Part shown: piece by piece, positions 40,355 through 50,170 of the stretch
Layout of the letters: each line of letters opens with the position of its first letter
How positions within the stretch are numbered: position 1 is the first letter of the stretch
Assembly (NCBI GenBank): GCA_907163375.1
Contig: CAJQUW010003463.1
Span: 1 to 64,000, forward strand
DNA length: 64,000 nucleotides
Direction: 5' to 3'
Origin: Prostheceraeus crozeri
Taxonomy: Eukaryota > Platyhelminthes > Polycladida > Euryleptidae
Translations under genes and position numbers: made by a program
Notes under the pieces: model-generated
What the model was told of the DNA's origin: nothing
Seen by the model: only the letters and a program-made list of their open reading frames with translations
Database searches by the model: none

Positions 40355-41480
40355 GTCGACTCAAAGAATGCACAGCTCCTGGTGCTCATTGATTTTGATT
40401 ATTTTTCTCCGTATTCTCACTTATCTTGTTCTAAAAAAATTATATCTTGATATCTTGATCTTGGCACCACAAGTTCCACAACTTTTTAGCAAATGTGCTA
40501 GAAGTTAAATAACTAACGTTAGGAAAGTCTACAAAACGTTTGCAAAGGTGCTGGACCTATTTACAAAATGAAAAATGAATGAATAAGAAGCAAAATGAAT
40601 CAATAACATGAAGTCATTTCATAGGCCTACCTGACATCATGTTGATGTCAAAGGCCGCTGTCACACAGAATAATTGTGCAAAAAAATAAATAAAATAAAT
40701 AATAATAATAGATAATATAATTAAAATAAATAATAATCTTCCATCTTCCATCTTCCATTTGGGATTTCCCTTTAGTTGCAGGTAGTAAAGAAAACAACCT
40801 ATCACACAGAAAAATTCATCTTCCATCGTCCGTCACGCTGTCACACAGGAAAAGTCATAAGGCGTCGTCCATCGAACATAAGGCATGAAATTATGTGACT
40901 GATGAAGTATATTTCCATGAGCCGTCAGGCGTCAGTCGCGAGACTGTTCAAAAAATAAGACAACGTAAAGTGACGTCTGAAGGAAGATTTAGGAAACTGT
41001 GATTTGCGAAGAGAAGCAATCAGAAAACAGCCTTTGTTCAAAATGACAATGTCGGATGAAGACAGTAGTCATAGCAACGGTAAATAGTGAAAAAATGGAT
41101 TTCCCGGTGATTGCGGTACGTGGAAGATGGACGATGGAAGGCGGAAGGCGGAAGACAGCAGATGAAAATCGTCTCATCACGCCTTATGGAAGACGCCTTG
41201 TGAAGAATGTGCAAAGAGGCGAGTGACATGGAAGATGGAAGACGCCTTATTCTGTGTGACAGCGGCCTAACAGGCTATCCAAATTCCTGCTGGACAAAAT
41301 AAGATAGCTGTAAGAAAACATACTCTGCAATTCATTGAAAATTTAAATCAACTCGGACGTTTATGCGTTTCTAGTTGCCTGCAATGATGGAAAAAGAAAA
41401 TGCTATTTCCGGTTTCTGTGAAGCATTTGATGTAAATTGACTATGAAAGAATTGAGGCCCTTTGGATATTTTGTATAGAA
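40355..41480. other. Segment inferred to be inverted relative to its ancestral state
   Basis: This is the spacer between the two inverted 818-bp-type MITEs. Exchanged target duplications at its edges (see findings) imply it was flipped by recombination between the two copies. It contains the MITE at 40,653-41,267. Confidence 0.75.
40653..41267. mobile_element. MITE with GGCCGCTGTCACACAGAATAA ends
   Basis: The left end starts GGCCGCTGTCACACAGAAT; the right end, reverse complemented, starts identically and runs on into AAGGCGTCTTCC. Internal copies of the terminal word (ATCACACAGAAAAATTCATC near 40,801, CGCTGTCACACAGGAAAAG near 40,838) suggest one related MITE nested in another. The interior holds an A/T-only tract (about 40,678-40,737) and repeated CTTCCATC/GATGGAAG words. 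There is no coding content and no clear target duplication. Confidence 0.8.
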
Positions 41481-41488
41481 GTAAGAAC

Positions 41489-42282
41489 TATAGATTAGGG
41501 ATATATAGGTAGAGTGTCGACTGAAAAATGTATCTGCATGCAGTGAAAATTTTTATATGAGAAGATTCAGTTTTTGCGGAGATTGCGTTCCGTAGTCCAA
41601 AAAATTACTTGAGCAGTTTTAAAAAAGTCAAAATTTTGGCAATTTATATACTACCGAGATGACTCCTCTATATGAGTAGTATGAAACATTTTGGATATAA
41701 GCATCTTAACTAAGCAGAAATAAAGCTAATTTGCAAGGGAATTTCATGATCCGCATTATATTAGAAGTCTTAATGAAAATGTCGCGATATTATTCGTGCT
41801 TTTTATTAATTCAATTTTCACCGGAATGATTTTATGATTCACTAAATTCTTGCTTCATTTCTTGAATCTGAATACTGATGTGGGCCGATTTACATCTTTC
41901 AAAGTTAATTGAAGTCATTGTCTTTTCATTATGTGATTTTTCTCTGCCAGTGGCAGGTTGCCTGTGATACGATCACGCTGAAGAAAATAATCTTGAGGTT
42001 GAGCATGAAAGTAATAGGAACCCATTGAATTGCTTATTTGACAAACATTAAATCTCCAAGGCTGTCATTACACTGAGAATCTGTAAAATACCATCATTTC
42101 TTCTGCATTACAGTCATCATCACTCAATTCGGTGGCAATTTCTTGAAAACTGCAAAAAATTTGCAATTTCACATTTGGTAGCAATTACCAACTATATCCC
42201 CTCGAGTTCATTTAATAAAATCGAAAGTGTATACACATTGAGGATTTAATAGATTCGGAGTTACCACTCTACCTACTCTATG
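41489..42282 (-). mobile_element. hAT-like MITE, copy 2 (794 bp), inverted orientation
   Basis: This is the reverse complement of 39,529-40,346 with about 95% or better identity by eye; differences include a short indel near the outer end. The outer end is CTACTCTATG at 42,273-42,282. The inner end has drifted to TATAGATTAG. The flanks are GTAAGAAC (41,481-41,488, reverse complement GTTCTTAC) and GGCGTGGT (42,283-42,290, reverse complement ACCACGCC). Confidence 0.85.
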
Positions 42283-42290
42283 GGCGTGGT

Positions 42291-44029
42291 GTTAGTAAAA
42301 GTATGGCTTTTGACACTCGTAGCATGGACGCAGATGGATTCTGATCACATATCCTTTGAAATCAGTGGGACATTGCTTTTATTTCACGATTCCGCGGTCA
42401 ATGAATTACCAATAAAGCTCCGACTGCAGGCGAATCAATGCTTTGCGACTCCAAATCCGCATCTCCCCAATTCACCAAACGGTATTATGTAAGGGCTATC
42501 CATAAAGGTCCTCCACAAAATTATGGCATTTTTCGACTCCCCTCCCACACTTTTCACGTCAGTATTTCCACAGAGCTGTCAATTTGTAGGTAGCAATATT
42601 TGTACAATAAAAACGCACATTTAGCATTTAAACCAATTTATTTATGCATTGCATGATTCTCAAGTTTACAATAGGCATATATTCAGTAAATCAAAAAAAG
42701 AAAAGAATTTTAAAGCATTGGTAGGCCTATACAACAACTTTATCATCTTCTAAATTTTATGCTGGTAAACGCAAATAAAACTTAAAAAACATGCAAGATT
42801 GAATCAATGACAATGATAAAGCACTGCACTAAGATAGAGAAAATTATAGCGAAGATGAAAGATCAAAGTTGCTGACGAAGACATCTTTCATAAGCATGAA
42901 CACTTCTCCTCGAGTAGACTTCGCAGCCAGGAATTGAATATCTGATTTTTTTGCGACACTCACAGCAGTGAGAAGCACTGAATCCGACTCCGCATTCCTT
43001 GAATACTATTTCGATATCTATCAGGTTAAGCACGTTACAGTAATTTGTCTTGTCAGGTTAAATAGAGCATATGGATTCACGTAGCGCATTCACGTAGAAT
43101 CTGACAATCCTTAACTCTATTTTCCTCAGGCCTTTTCTTGTCAATGAAGTAATAAGGGGGGGGCATTAACTTTTGTGTACTATAAAAAGGTTTACCCATT
43201 ACCGGTATGCTCTTTCCGATGGTGGTGTCAGTTTTTCATTCCAAGTTGATCTTAAATCTATAAATTGCATTTCAAAATTCAAACAATCATTTTCTAGAAA
43301 TTTCGTAAATGTATCCATCAAAAATAGTCAGCAAAATTTCATCAACATTACAGCAGAACCTATTTAAAACTTGCTCTTTTTGATTATGTTGTTGATTTTG
43401 CATTTAAAGCGGTTCTTGCTACTATAAAAAGCATTTTAAAATACCAAAAATCACTTTTTTGATATCATACGAGTATTTATAAGTAGTATGTACAGAACAG
43501 AACATACGTAGTATTAGTTAACGTAGCGAGGCAAGGAGTATCTGAGTATCAATTAACATAATAAATCGACTATATTTCCTGAACAGGCAAGCTGCAGAAT
43601 TTGCAAATGAACTTAAAATTCTTATCAATAGAAATCAAAATCGAAAATGTCGAAAAGTCGTAAATTTTTTCATGTGGCTTCTGTGGCTAAAATATTGGGT
43701 CTAAAAAACAGCTACCACTCAGAGAAAGCCAGCACAAAGTTGGGAGACTTTCAAGCAATCATTCGTTCCGGCGTGAAATAAAAAGCCGAGTGGCCATAAT
43801 GACCCCCTGACGGCCCTTAGGCAATAGGGTTAAGAACACAGAAATAGATTCATCTGCGCGCGTCTCCGGTTTCCATAAAGGAAGGGTTGTATGCAACCTC
43901 AATATCGAAATCCACATCACAGATTTAGACAACTTGCTTCTTCTCGAATGGATAATTCGTGTATCTCTTGCTATTGGAAATGGCAAACAATAAGCAGTCA
44001 GAGGAGAAGAGGATGTGAAATCATCAAGT
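42291..44029. other. Intergenic, no gene recognised
   Basis: No motif-bearing frames were seen. A 121-codon minus-strand frame at 43,759-44,124 has no recognisable domain and partly overlaps the exon-like repeat in antisense, so I do not call it a gene. A short run of eight G lies near 43,157. Confidence 0.4.
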
Positions 44030-44330
44030 GAACTAATTTTCGTACGCTTGCTATTTTTTTTAATAATGAACTGAGGAACCAACATTATTGCGAAAACGTG
44101 TGCACAATGATCTGAATTCTTCAAATCTGAAGGAATTGTGGCAAGCGAAGCACTTTGCTGGAACTCACATTAATCCGCAAGCGACGCACGACTTTTTTCC
44201 TATCTCTGTAAGGTATTAGGAATTCTTATTTGCCCACATATTAAGTTCCTCGATATGCCGTCGATTTCAAATTAATCACACTTCTAGCAAACCGAAGCAG
44301 ATAAACAAAATATTTAGTTCTGTGATAAAG
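44030..44330 (+). repeat. Exon-like dispersed repeat, copy B
   Basis: This aligns with 57,575-57,862 over its whole length, including the part after the putative splice donor. The conserved frame is NDLNSSNLKELWQAKHFAG then THINPQATHDFF; a one-base loss in a T run throws it out of frame just before AAG and the donor GTATTA at 44,213. The acceptor-like CAG seen in copy C is CAC here, so this copy could not splice the same way. Confidence 0.65.
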
Positions 44331-45395
44331 AATGTCCCATTTATTTTGCATGACTTCTAGATGACAACTTGTGTAGACTACAAAAAAAGGCATGAATTCA
44401 AAGTTTGAATTTTTCGATTTTCAAGCATCCTCTTTGAGGTTTTCAATTATGGTTTACTGCTCGCTTCGGTCCCTTTAGTCTGCTACTGTGTTACTATGTG
44501 AACTGGTGATATTCACACTACACTTGAAGAAAATCATTATTCGTTAAGTCTGTGAAATTACTTTATTGTCTATACAGAAGACTTGATTCACTATTTGAAG
44601 CGACACTAGTGATTGAGACTTTAATGTTTGTTTCTCAGAATTTCCGATGATTCTCGAACAAAAAAGCGACAGCAGATCTTTCAGAACAAAGGGAACGTCT
44701 CTAATACTGAACAAGTGTTTAGTGATCATTCTGTTCCATTAAAAATACACAATAGGTCTGAACCTATTTCAACTTATTAATTCAACTTATTATTTCAACT
44801 TATTAAAATGATTTTGAAGATTTGATGAATGACTTAACAAATCAAAACTTTTGTGTCATTGACATGATTTTGAAAATTGAAGTAGACGAATGAGTGACGG
44901 GTGAAACTTTCAAGGCAGACAGCAACGGAGCCTCGTCTCTTTAAAATCATCATTTTGATTAATAATTCACAATTTGCGACGATTCTACAAGTAGCAAAAG
45001 AGTGTTCCGTTGCTTCTATAACAATACCTTGTAATCAATCTGTGGTTGTGAAACGAAACATGCTTGGAATAAATTGAATTTCCGTTATTATTTGAATTAC
45101 TAATTCCAAGAACAAACACGAAGTTACTGTAAGGTGTCATGAACTCTTCTCAATTAAAAAGCAATAACATGTATAGCTATGAACATTTTTTATTCATAAA
45201 TCTGTAGGATATATGCATGCACAATATTCCACAAGAAAGATGATGAAAACCTACATCTTGATAACTCTTCTCATCAATTATGTACACTATTGAAAAAATG
45301 TGATAGGAAGTTCTCAGATGACTGTGTTGCATCTGAAACTACATTCAATTATAAAGTCATCTGTGTATTAAACATTCTACACCTGTATTCAAAAT
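44331..45395. other. Intergenic, no gene recognised
   Basis: The only structure seen is a short run of three TTCAACTTATTA-like words at about 44,767-44,805. Confidence 0.4.
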
Positions 45396-45511
45396 AGAAA
45401 AGTTAAAATAAACGTATGAGCTTTCGGAGGCGTCTGCAGCACTCCTTGATCATGTGAGTAGTGCTGCGGACGCCTCCGAAAACTTGTGTGTTAATTTTAA
45501 CCCTTTAATTT
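45396..45511. mobile_element. Palindromic MITE with a near-perfect hairpin
   Basis: The arms 45,422-45,443 and 45,460-45,481 pair over 22 bp with one mismatch (TTTCGGAGGCGTC core), with a 16-base loop. Weaker pairing continues outward through GTTAAAATAAAC / TGTTAATTTTAAC to about 116 bp in total. There is no coding content. Confidence 0.7.
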
Positions 45512-45520
45512 TGAATGCAA

Positions 45521-45779
45521 ACTGTAAACTGTACACCGTTAAAAACAGCTAAAATAAACGTTAAACTTCACAGAAAAGCTTCACAGGAAAAATACGCAAA
45601 TATCTGTTAAAGGGATGACGTCACAGCGTGATGAGTGATTACGTAACAGCTAAAATGTATTCATAACAGATAACACAAACGTCTGTTTTTACGGATATTT
45701 GCAGTTCAGACTGTAAAAGACCGTGAAACTAATTTTAGCTGTTAATTTTAGCGGATATTGACGGTTTACAGTTTACAGT
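45521..45779. mobile_element. MITE with ACTGTAAACTGTA ends
   Basis: The left end is ACTGTAAACTGTACACCGTT; the right end, reverse complemented, is ACTGTAAACTGTAAACCGTC. Both run on into CAGCTAAAAT(A/T)AAC-like sequence. The interior is about 150 bp and non-coding. It starts only 9 bp after the preceding palindrome, and both contain AAAATAAACG-like words, so they may be parts of one composite element. Confidence 0.7.
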
Positions 45780-46800
45780 GCAGATTGCTTTGAATCTAAA
45801 CCCACCTGGAAGAATATTTGCTGTTATCATATTCAATTATTATAATTCACGTGAATCAAAGCAATAAATGCAAGACATCATAAAAGAAATGCATGAGATT
45901 TAAGCTGACAACAAATACATTTTTTAACCTGCATCCCGTTGGGACATTTTTCTTCCCCACCCTGCTGATTAGCGTAGATAATTCAGAACAGGGACACAAT
46001 GCATTTCGGCTTGACAAATTCAGTGGCATCCGTTTCTCAGAATCATATTTCATAAAACTACAGGGAGCATTTTAGAATTTGAAATTCTGCATTTTTAATA
46101 GGATTTTGTTTTTCCGCTTTTACTGAAATTAGGCATTCAAGAAGGCTTATAAACAACCACGTTTGACATGAACTATGTTCTTATGAGAATTTACATCGCA
46201 TTGGATAGATCTACTGGTAGATATTGAATTGATATTCGAAATCTGAATACGGCTCAATCAAAACACATGGGGTTTAATGAATTCTGTCTAATTCATGAAA
46301 AGTCGATGTCCTATCTCTCAGCTCACTGTCAGCAAATGGAAATAACTTCAACAATATTTCTCAATGACTATTTTGGTATTTTTTACACAGAAATAGTAAC
46401 AACAAGCTAAAATCTGTAGATTGTGCAAACAATTGTGGAATTATTTTCTTACTCACTCTTGAATTACTGTTAGTACATTGCTGTTCACACTTACTGTCAG
46501 TAGTATGAATATGGTTAACACAATTCATGCATTTGTACACACCCATATATATTCATATGAAGTCATCTGATTGACACATTTCACTTCAAATCAAAATAAA
46601 TAGAGGCAAACATATTTTAACGGCATTTCGGAAATAATTGAAGGCAAGCCGCTGTAAAATTCAATAGTGAATAACAATTATATGCATACACAGCCAACTT
46701 ATTACACAGACACTATTATATCTCCCTGAGTCTTGGTAAGGCTCTGAGATCTAATAAATGATCTACCGGCGCGGCCATAAAAAAGTCGTGATGTTCCAAA
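45780..46800. other. Intergenic, no gene recognised
   Basis: Only short overlapping frames on both strands (45,856-46,053 and 45,893-46,075) were seen, with no motifs. Confidence 0.4.
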
Positions 46801-46802
46801 AA

Positions 46803-46990
46803 GATAATTAAAATAATAAAAATGATAATGATAATGCACATATTTACTTACATCTTCATCCCGCTTTCACAAGAACTTTCTAAGCGGTCACATATTTCTT
46901 GTACAAATGGCTTTTTAGAGTCTTTTTGAAGTAGATGGTATTAGAGAGCGAGCGAATATCGGCTGTCACTTCATTCCAACAAGCTGCAGC
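46803..46990 (-). pseudogene. LINE C-terminus and 3' tail, remnant 3
   Basis: The minus-strand frame 46,990 to 46,880 reads WNEVTADIRSLSNTIYFKK then LKSHLYKKY, ending in TAG. It matches the end of CR1/L2-type LINE polyproteins (WNSLPxxIR...FKxxLKxHLF). The 3' sequence ends in ATT/ATC-type simple repeats at 46,803-46,835. Upstream similarity fades after about 47,000, so this is a severely 5'-truncated copy. Confidence 0.7.
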
Positions 46991-47554
46991 AAAAACCGAA
47001 AATGTGCATCACCGTGAGTGATGCTGGTGGGCCACAGGATCTCCAGAGAAGTGCTGTTATGTATATTGCTTTCATGTTTGTCCTGCGTTGCGTTGCGTTG
47101 CTCATGAAGTTGAATTTCACATTAAGTTTATTTAGGTTTTTCGATTGACACATGCACATTGCTGTTTTTTACATTCAAAAGTCTATCTCTAGTTCAGATA
47201 CAAGCCGTTGACATAGATAGATATCACAGTGACTCCCAAGCTGTAAGAGCACTGCTAACTATCAATACGAAATACTTGAAGAAAACATAGCAACTTTGCA
47301 ATAGGGGCCCGGGCATTGACGTTTTTGAGTCCCTAAGTCAAATCTCCTGCACTGCTCTAACCACCCGTAACTCTTGACAAGCAACGAAGTGCAGTGCGTC
47401 ATTGTTGTCGGCTGCTACTCGAGCACTTACGCAGGTGCTAGTTGACGCGCATCGGGTCTCAAGAGGTTAAGGAAAAACGAAATATTGAATTGAAATTATC
47501 CAGCTTACAACTTCAACAATTCTGATTCACTTCCAACCAATGATGTGGATCTGT
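46991..47554. other. Intergenic, no gene recognised
   Basis: A short GTTGC repeat (about 47,083-47,101) and a locally GC-richer stretch (47,300-47,470) are present. No gene was seen. Confidence 0.4.
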
Positions 47555-47562
47555 GTAGAGTC

Positions 47563-48277
47563 CAGGGATGCGGAGTCCTACCATTTTGATAGGACTCCGA
47601 CTCCGGGTGGCAAGTGTATAAAGCCTAGTTTTTTTAAAATAAAACTGGTAACCTACATCATAGATCATTATAGGCTTACCTGAATAATCATTGCTGCATC
47701 AATTATCAATCATTTTCGATGAAAGTTTATCAAATGTCGCTTGCAGTTAGATGCATGCGACTCGGCTCCTCCCATCTTCTTGATGTGTGCTTCACACGGC
47801 TTTGCTTCAGTCTCTACCAGGCAGGAAAAGGCCCATCCTTCTCCAAAAAAGTACACTTTCGATTCTAATGTGCGCTTTAGAGGAACCATCACACACGAGT
47901 AACGTGAGGGCTAAGAGGTAATGTTCTCAAACAAACTAGAATTTCATTTTTGTTTCTGACGTGACTTTTGGTGCATAGGTGTGATCGAGGCTAGGAAGGC
48001 TTGTCTTCTCTACTAAATCACCGAGTGAAAAGACAATCCCTATTTCACTATCACGATTCATTCCCTCAATTATTACAAGCTTTGCATGCACTGCTGTCTC
48101 TGTGCTTTTGTTTGACAGAGAAAGTTGACATCAAGACAGTGACAGCTATGCACGAGGATAAATAATTTGCTTGTATTATATTTCGGGTCTAGTTATAGGC
48201 CGGAGTCCGGAGTCCTATCATTTGATAGGACTCCGACTCCAGCAAAAATGATAGGACTCCGTGACTCCGCATCCCTG
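47563..48277. mobile_element. hAT derivative, 715 bp, CAGGGATGCGGAGTC ends
   Basis: The left end CAGGGATGCGGAGTCCTA and the right end CCGTGACTCCGCATCCCTG are inverted repeats. Sub-terminal TAGGACTCCGACTCC words repeat several times on both sides. The flanks GTAGAGTC (47,555-47,562) and GTAGAGTT (48,278-48,285) form an 8-bp target duplication with one mismatch. Ends beginning CAGGG with an 8-bp duplication are typical of hAT elements. The interior holds only a possible transposase N-terminus. Confidence 0.9.
47710..47892 (-). pseudogene. Possible BED zinc-finger N-terminus of a hAT transposase
   Basis: The 60-codon minus-strand frame lies inside the 715-bp hAT element. It contains a WAFSCLVE stretch and ends SHASNCKRHLINFHRK, resembling the end of a BED finger (SNLKRHLxxxH). 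The usual CxxC pair is not clean (AKPCEAH), so the finger is degenerate or the match partial. No catalytic region follows before the right end. Its position inside the element supports the call. Confidence 0.45.
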
Positions 48278-48285
48278 GTAGAGTT

Positions 48286-49439
48286 AGGAATTAGGGAACA
48301 ATCCCGGAGTAGAATTAGGGAACAACGAAATATGTATGCGGTCGCTATTATAAACTCGTCGCTACTTGACACGAGCGAGAATTTATTGCAATAAATTGGC
48401 ACCGTAAATACATTATTCCACGGTGATAACGTTGTTTCTGGACTTAAACCACTCTTATTTCTGCAAGAACTGTTTTTATCTTTCGCATTTGCAAAATATC
48501 ATAAGCAACTCATATTGTACCAGCACTTTTCAAACCAAGCTCTCAATAAACTAAGATTTTGAGATAAACCAATAATTTTGAAGATCCATTTTCATCAAAC
48601 ATGTTAAATGCAGCCAAAACTTATTTAAAAATGATTTATTTGATCGTACCTGGTCTTCAATACACGAAAGTAATGGAGCTACGGTCGTTCCGCAGGCCTT
48701 GAAAGTGATTACAATTGTTTTTTAATGTTGCAGGATAAAGATGAACGTCGGGTTTCATGAATTTTGAAAACCGACTCAGACTAAAAGCGAACCCGAGGTC
48801 GGGTTGTGTCCAGAAATTTAACTCGAATCTGATAAGAAAACACCAGAACCCGACCCGACCATATTAGATCCGATCGAAAATCATTCACAATATCATGATA
48901 ATGCATGCATGACCTGAAAGTTATCGCATTGCAGGAATGCGGGAGCAATTTAAGAGCTGTTTCGAAAACACATTTTCTTTTACAAAATCTTTTAAACACC
49001 ACAGGTAGTCTTCAGGAAGCGCCATCAGCCAGATTCAATTGTACTCCCATCTATGGGTAAACGCTGCATCGGCTAAATCCATAGAATAGAAATCATGACA
49101 AAATCAGACAAAAGACATTGATTATTGAACTATCCAAGTATACTGCCGTTTACCAGTTTTCACATTCGTTCCAAACATCTCTTAGTGTTGCTTCTCTTGT
49201 CACTGCAACCTCAGAAAGCTGTCAATTGTCGATAACTGAAATTGATGTGACAATATTCTGATAAATTAGAAATCATTTTAATTACCTGAAATCAATTATT
49301 ATTATCATTTATCATCTTGCGAAGTCGCATGAAAGTCGTTCTATCATATCTATGAGACAGCTTCGATAAAAAATGACACAATGACAAATTTGATCCATCA
49401 TTAATTATTTGTTCATCAATTTAATAACAAAATTAATTA
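48286..49439. other. Intergenic, possible degraded MITE
   Basis: AACCCGAGGTCGGGTT at about 48,790 is a near-perfect palindrome, with further ACCCGACCCGACC nearby. This could be the end of another foldback element. No gene was seen. Confidence 0.35.
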
Positions 49440-50170
49440 ACAATAGTCCCCACTGTTGTTTTGTCAAATCAATGCAAAAAGGAAAGGCATCTTGCCAACA
49501 ACTATTTTGATTTTACTTTTTCTCTTCCAATTGAATGCGTCGATAAAGTCACTGTTCTTGGTTTTACAATCAATAAAAATTTGTCTTGAGATTCACACAC
49601 TGACCATTTTGTGAAGATAGCTAATAAACGTTTTTATGCTTTGAGAAAGTTGTGGCTATATTTAAACACTGATGAAGTAACTGCACATGATCTATACACC
49701 ATATATTCGTACAATTGTGGAATATGCTTGTCCCATTTTTGTCGGCATCGACAAATCGCTGACAAAGAAGCTGAAAAGCATTGACAGACGTGCTCATAAA
49801 ATTATATATCTTGATGGAATGCGCAAGTGTCGCTGTGCAAATGATGAGCTGATCGTATACGTCGAAATAAACAGAGTCTTGATCTCTACCGAAAGATAGA
49901 GAGCAGTGACAATAATATTCTGAGTGATATTATTCCCAACAGGCTTCTTCATACCGGATATCCTATTATTCCACTTTGTCGAACTGTAGAGAACAAACAA
50001 TCTTTTGTGAACTACACTGCACGCCTACAGAACAATTTATCATGAAATATTTTCTACATACTGTAATTATATGATTTGTGAATGTCATGATTTTTTGTGA
50101 ATTTACATTATGTTACTTCTGATGATCATTACTTGAGAAATAAACACATTACTTACTTACTTACTTATCT
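49440..50170 (+). pseudogene. LINE reverse transcriptase C-terminus with TTAC tail, remnant 4
   Basis: One frame carries KVTVLGFTINKNLS and HFVKIANKRFYALRKLW (about 49,545-49,650). The next carries YTPYIRTIVEYACPIFVG then SIDRRAHKII (from 49,687), and a further frame the end-like SFVNYTARLQNNLS near 50,003. This is the thumb and C-terminus of a CR1/Jockey-type LINE (YxxxIRPxxEYAxPVW...RRAxRxI). A stop interrupts NKNLS and at least two frameshifts are present. The 3' end is (TTAC)n at about 50,148-50,167. Confidence 0.85.

Noticed and set aside
43759-44124. 121-codon minus-strand open frame, among the longest outside the array
   Set aside because: It has no recognisable domain and partly runs antisense to the exon-like repeat, whose sense frame is the one conserved between copies.
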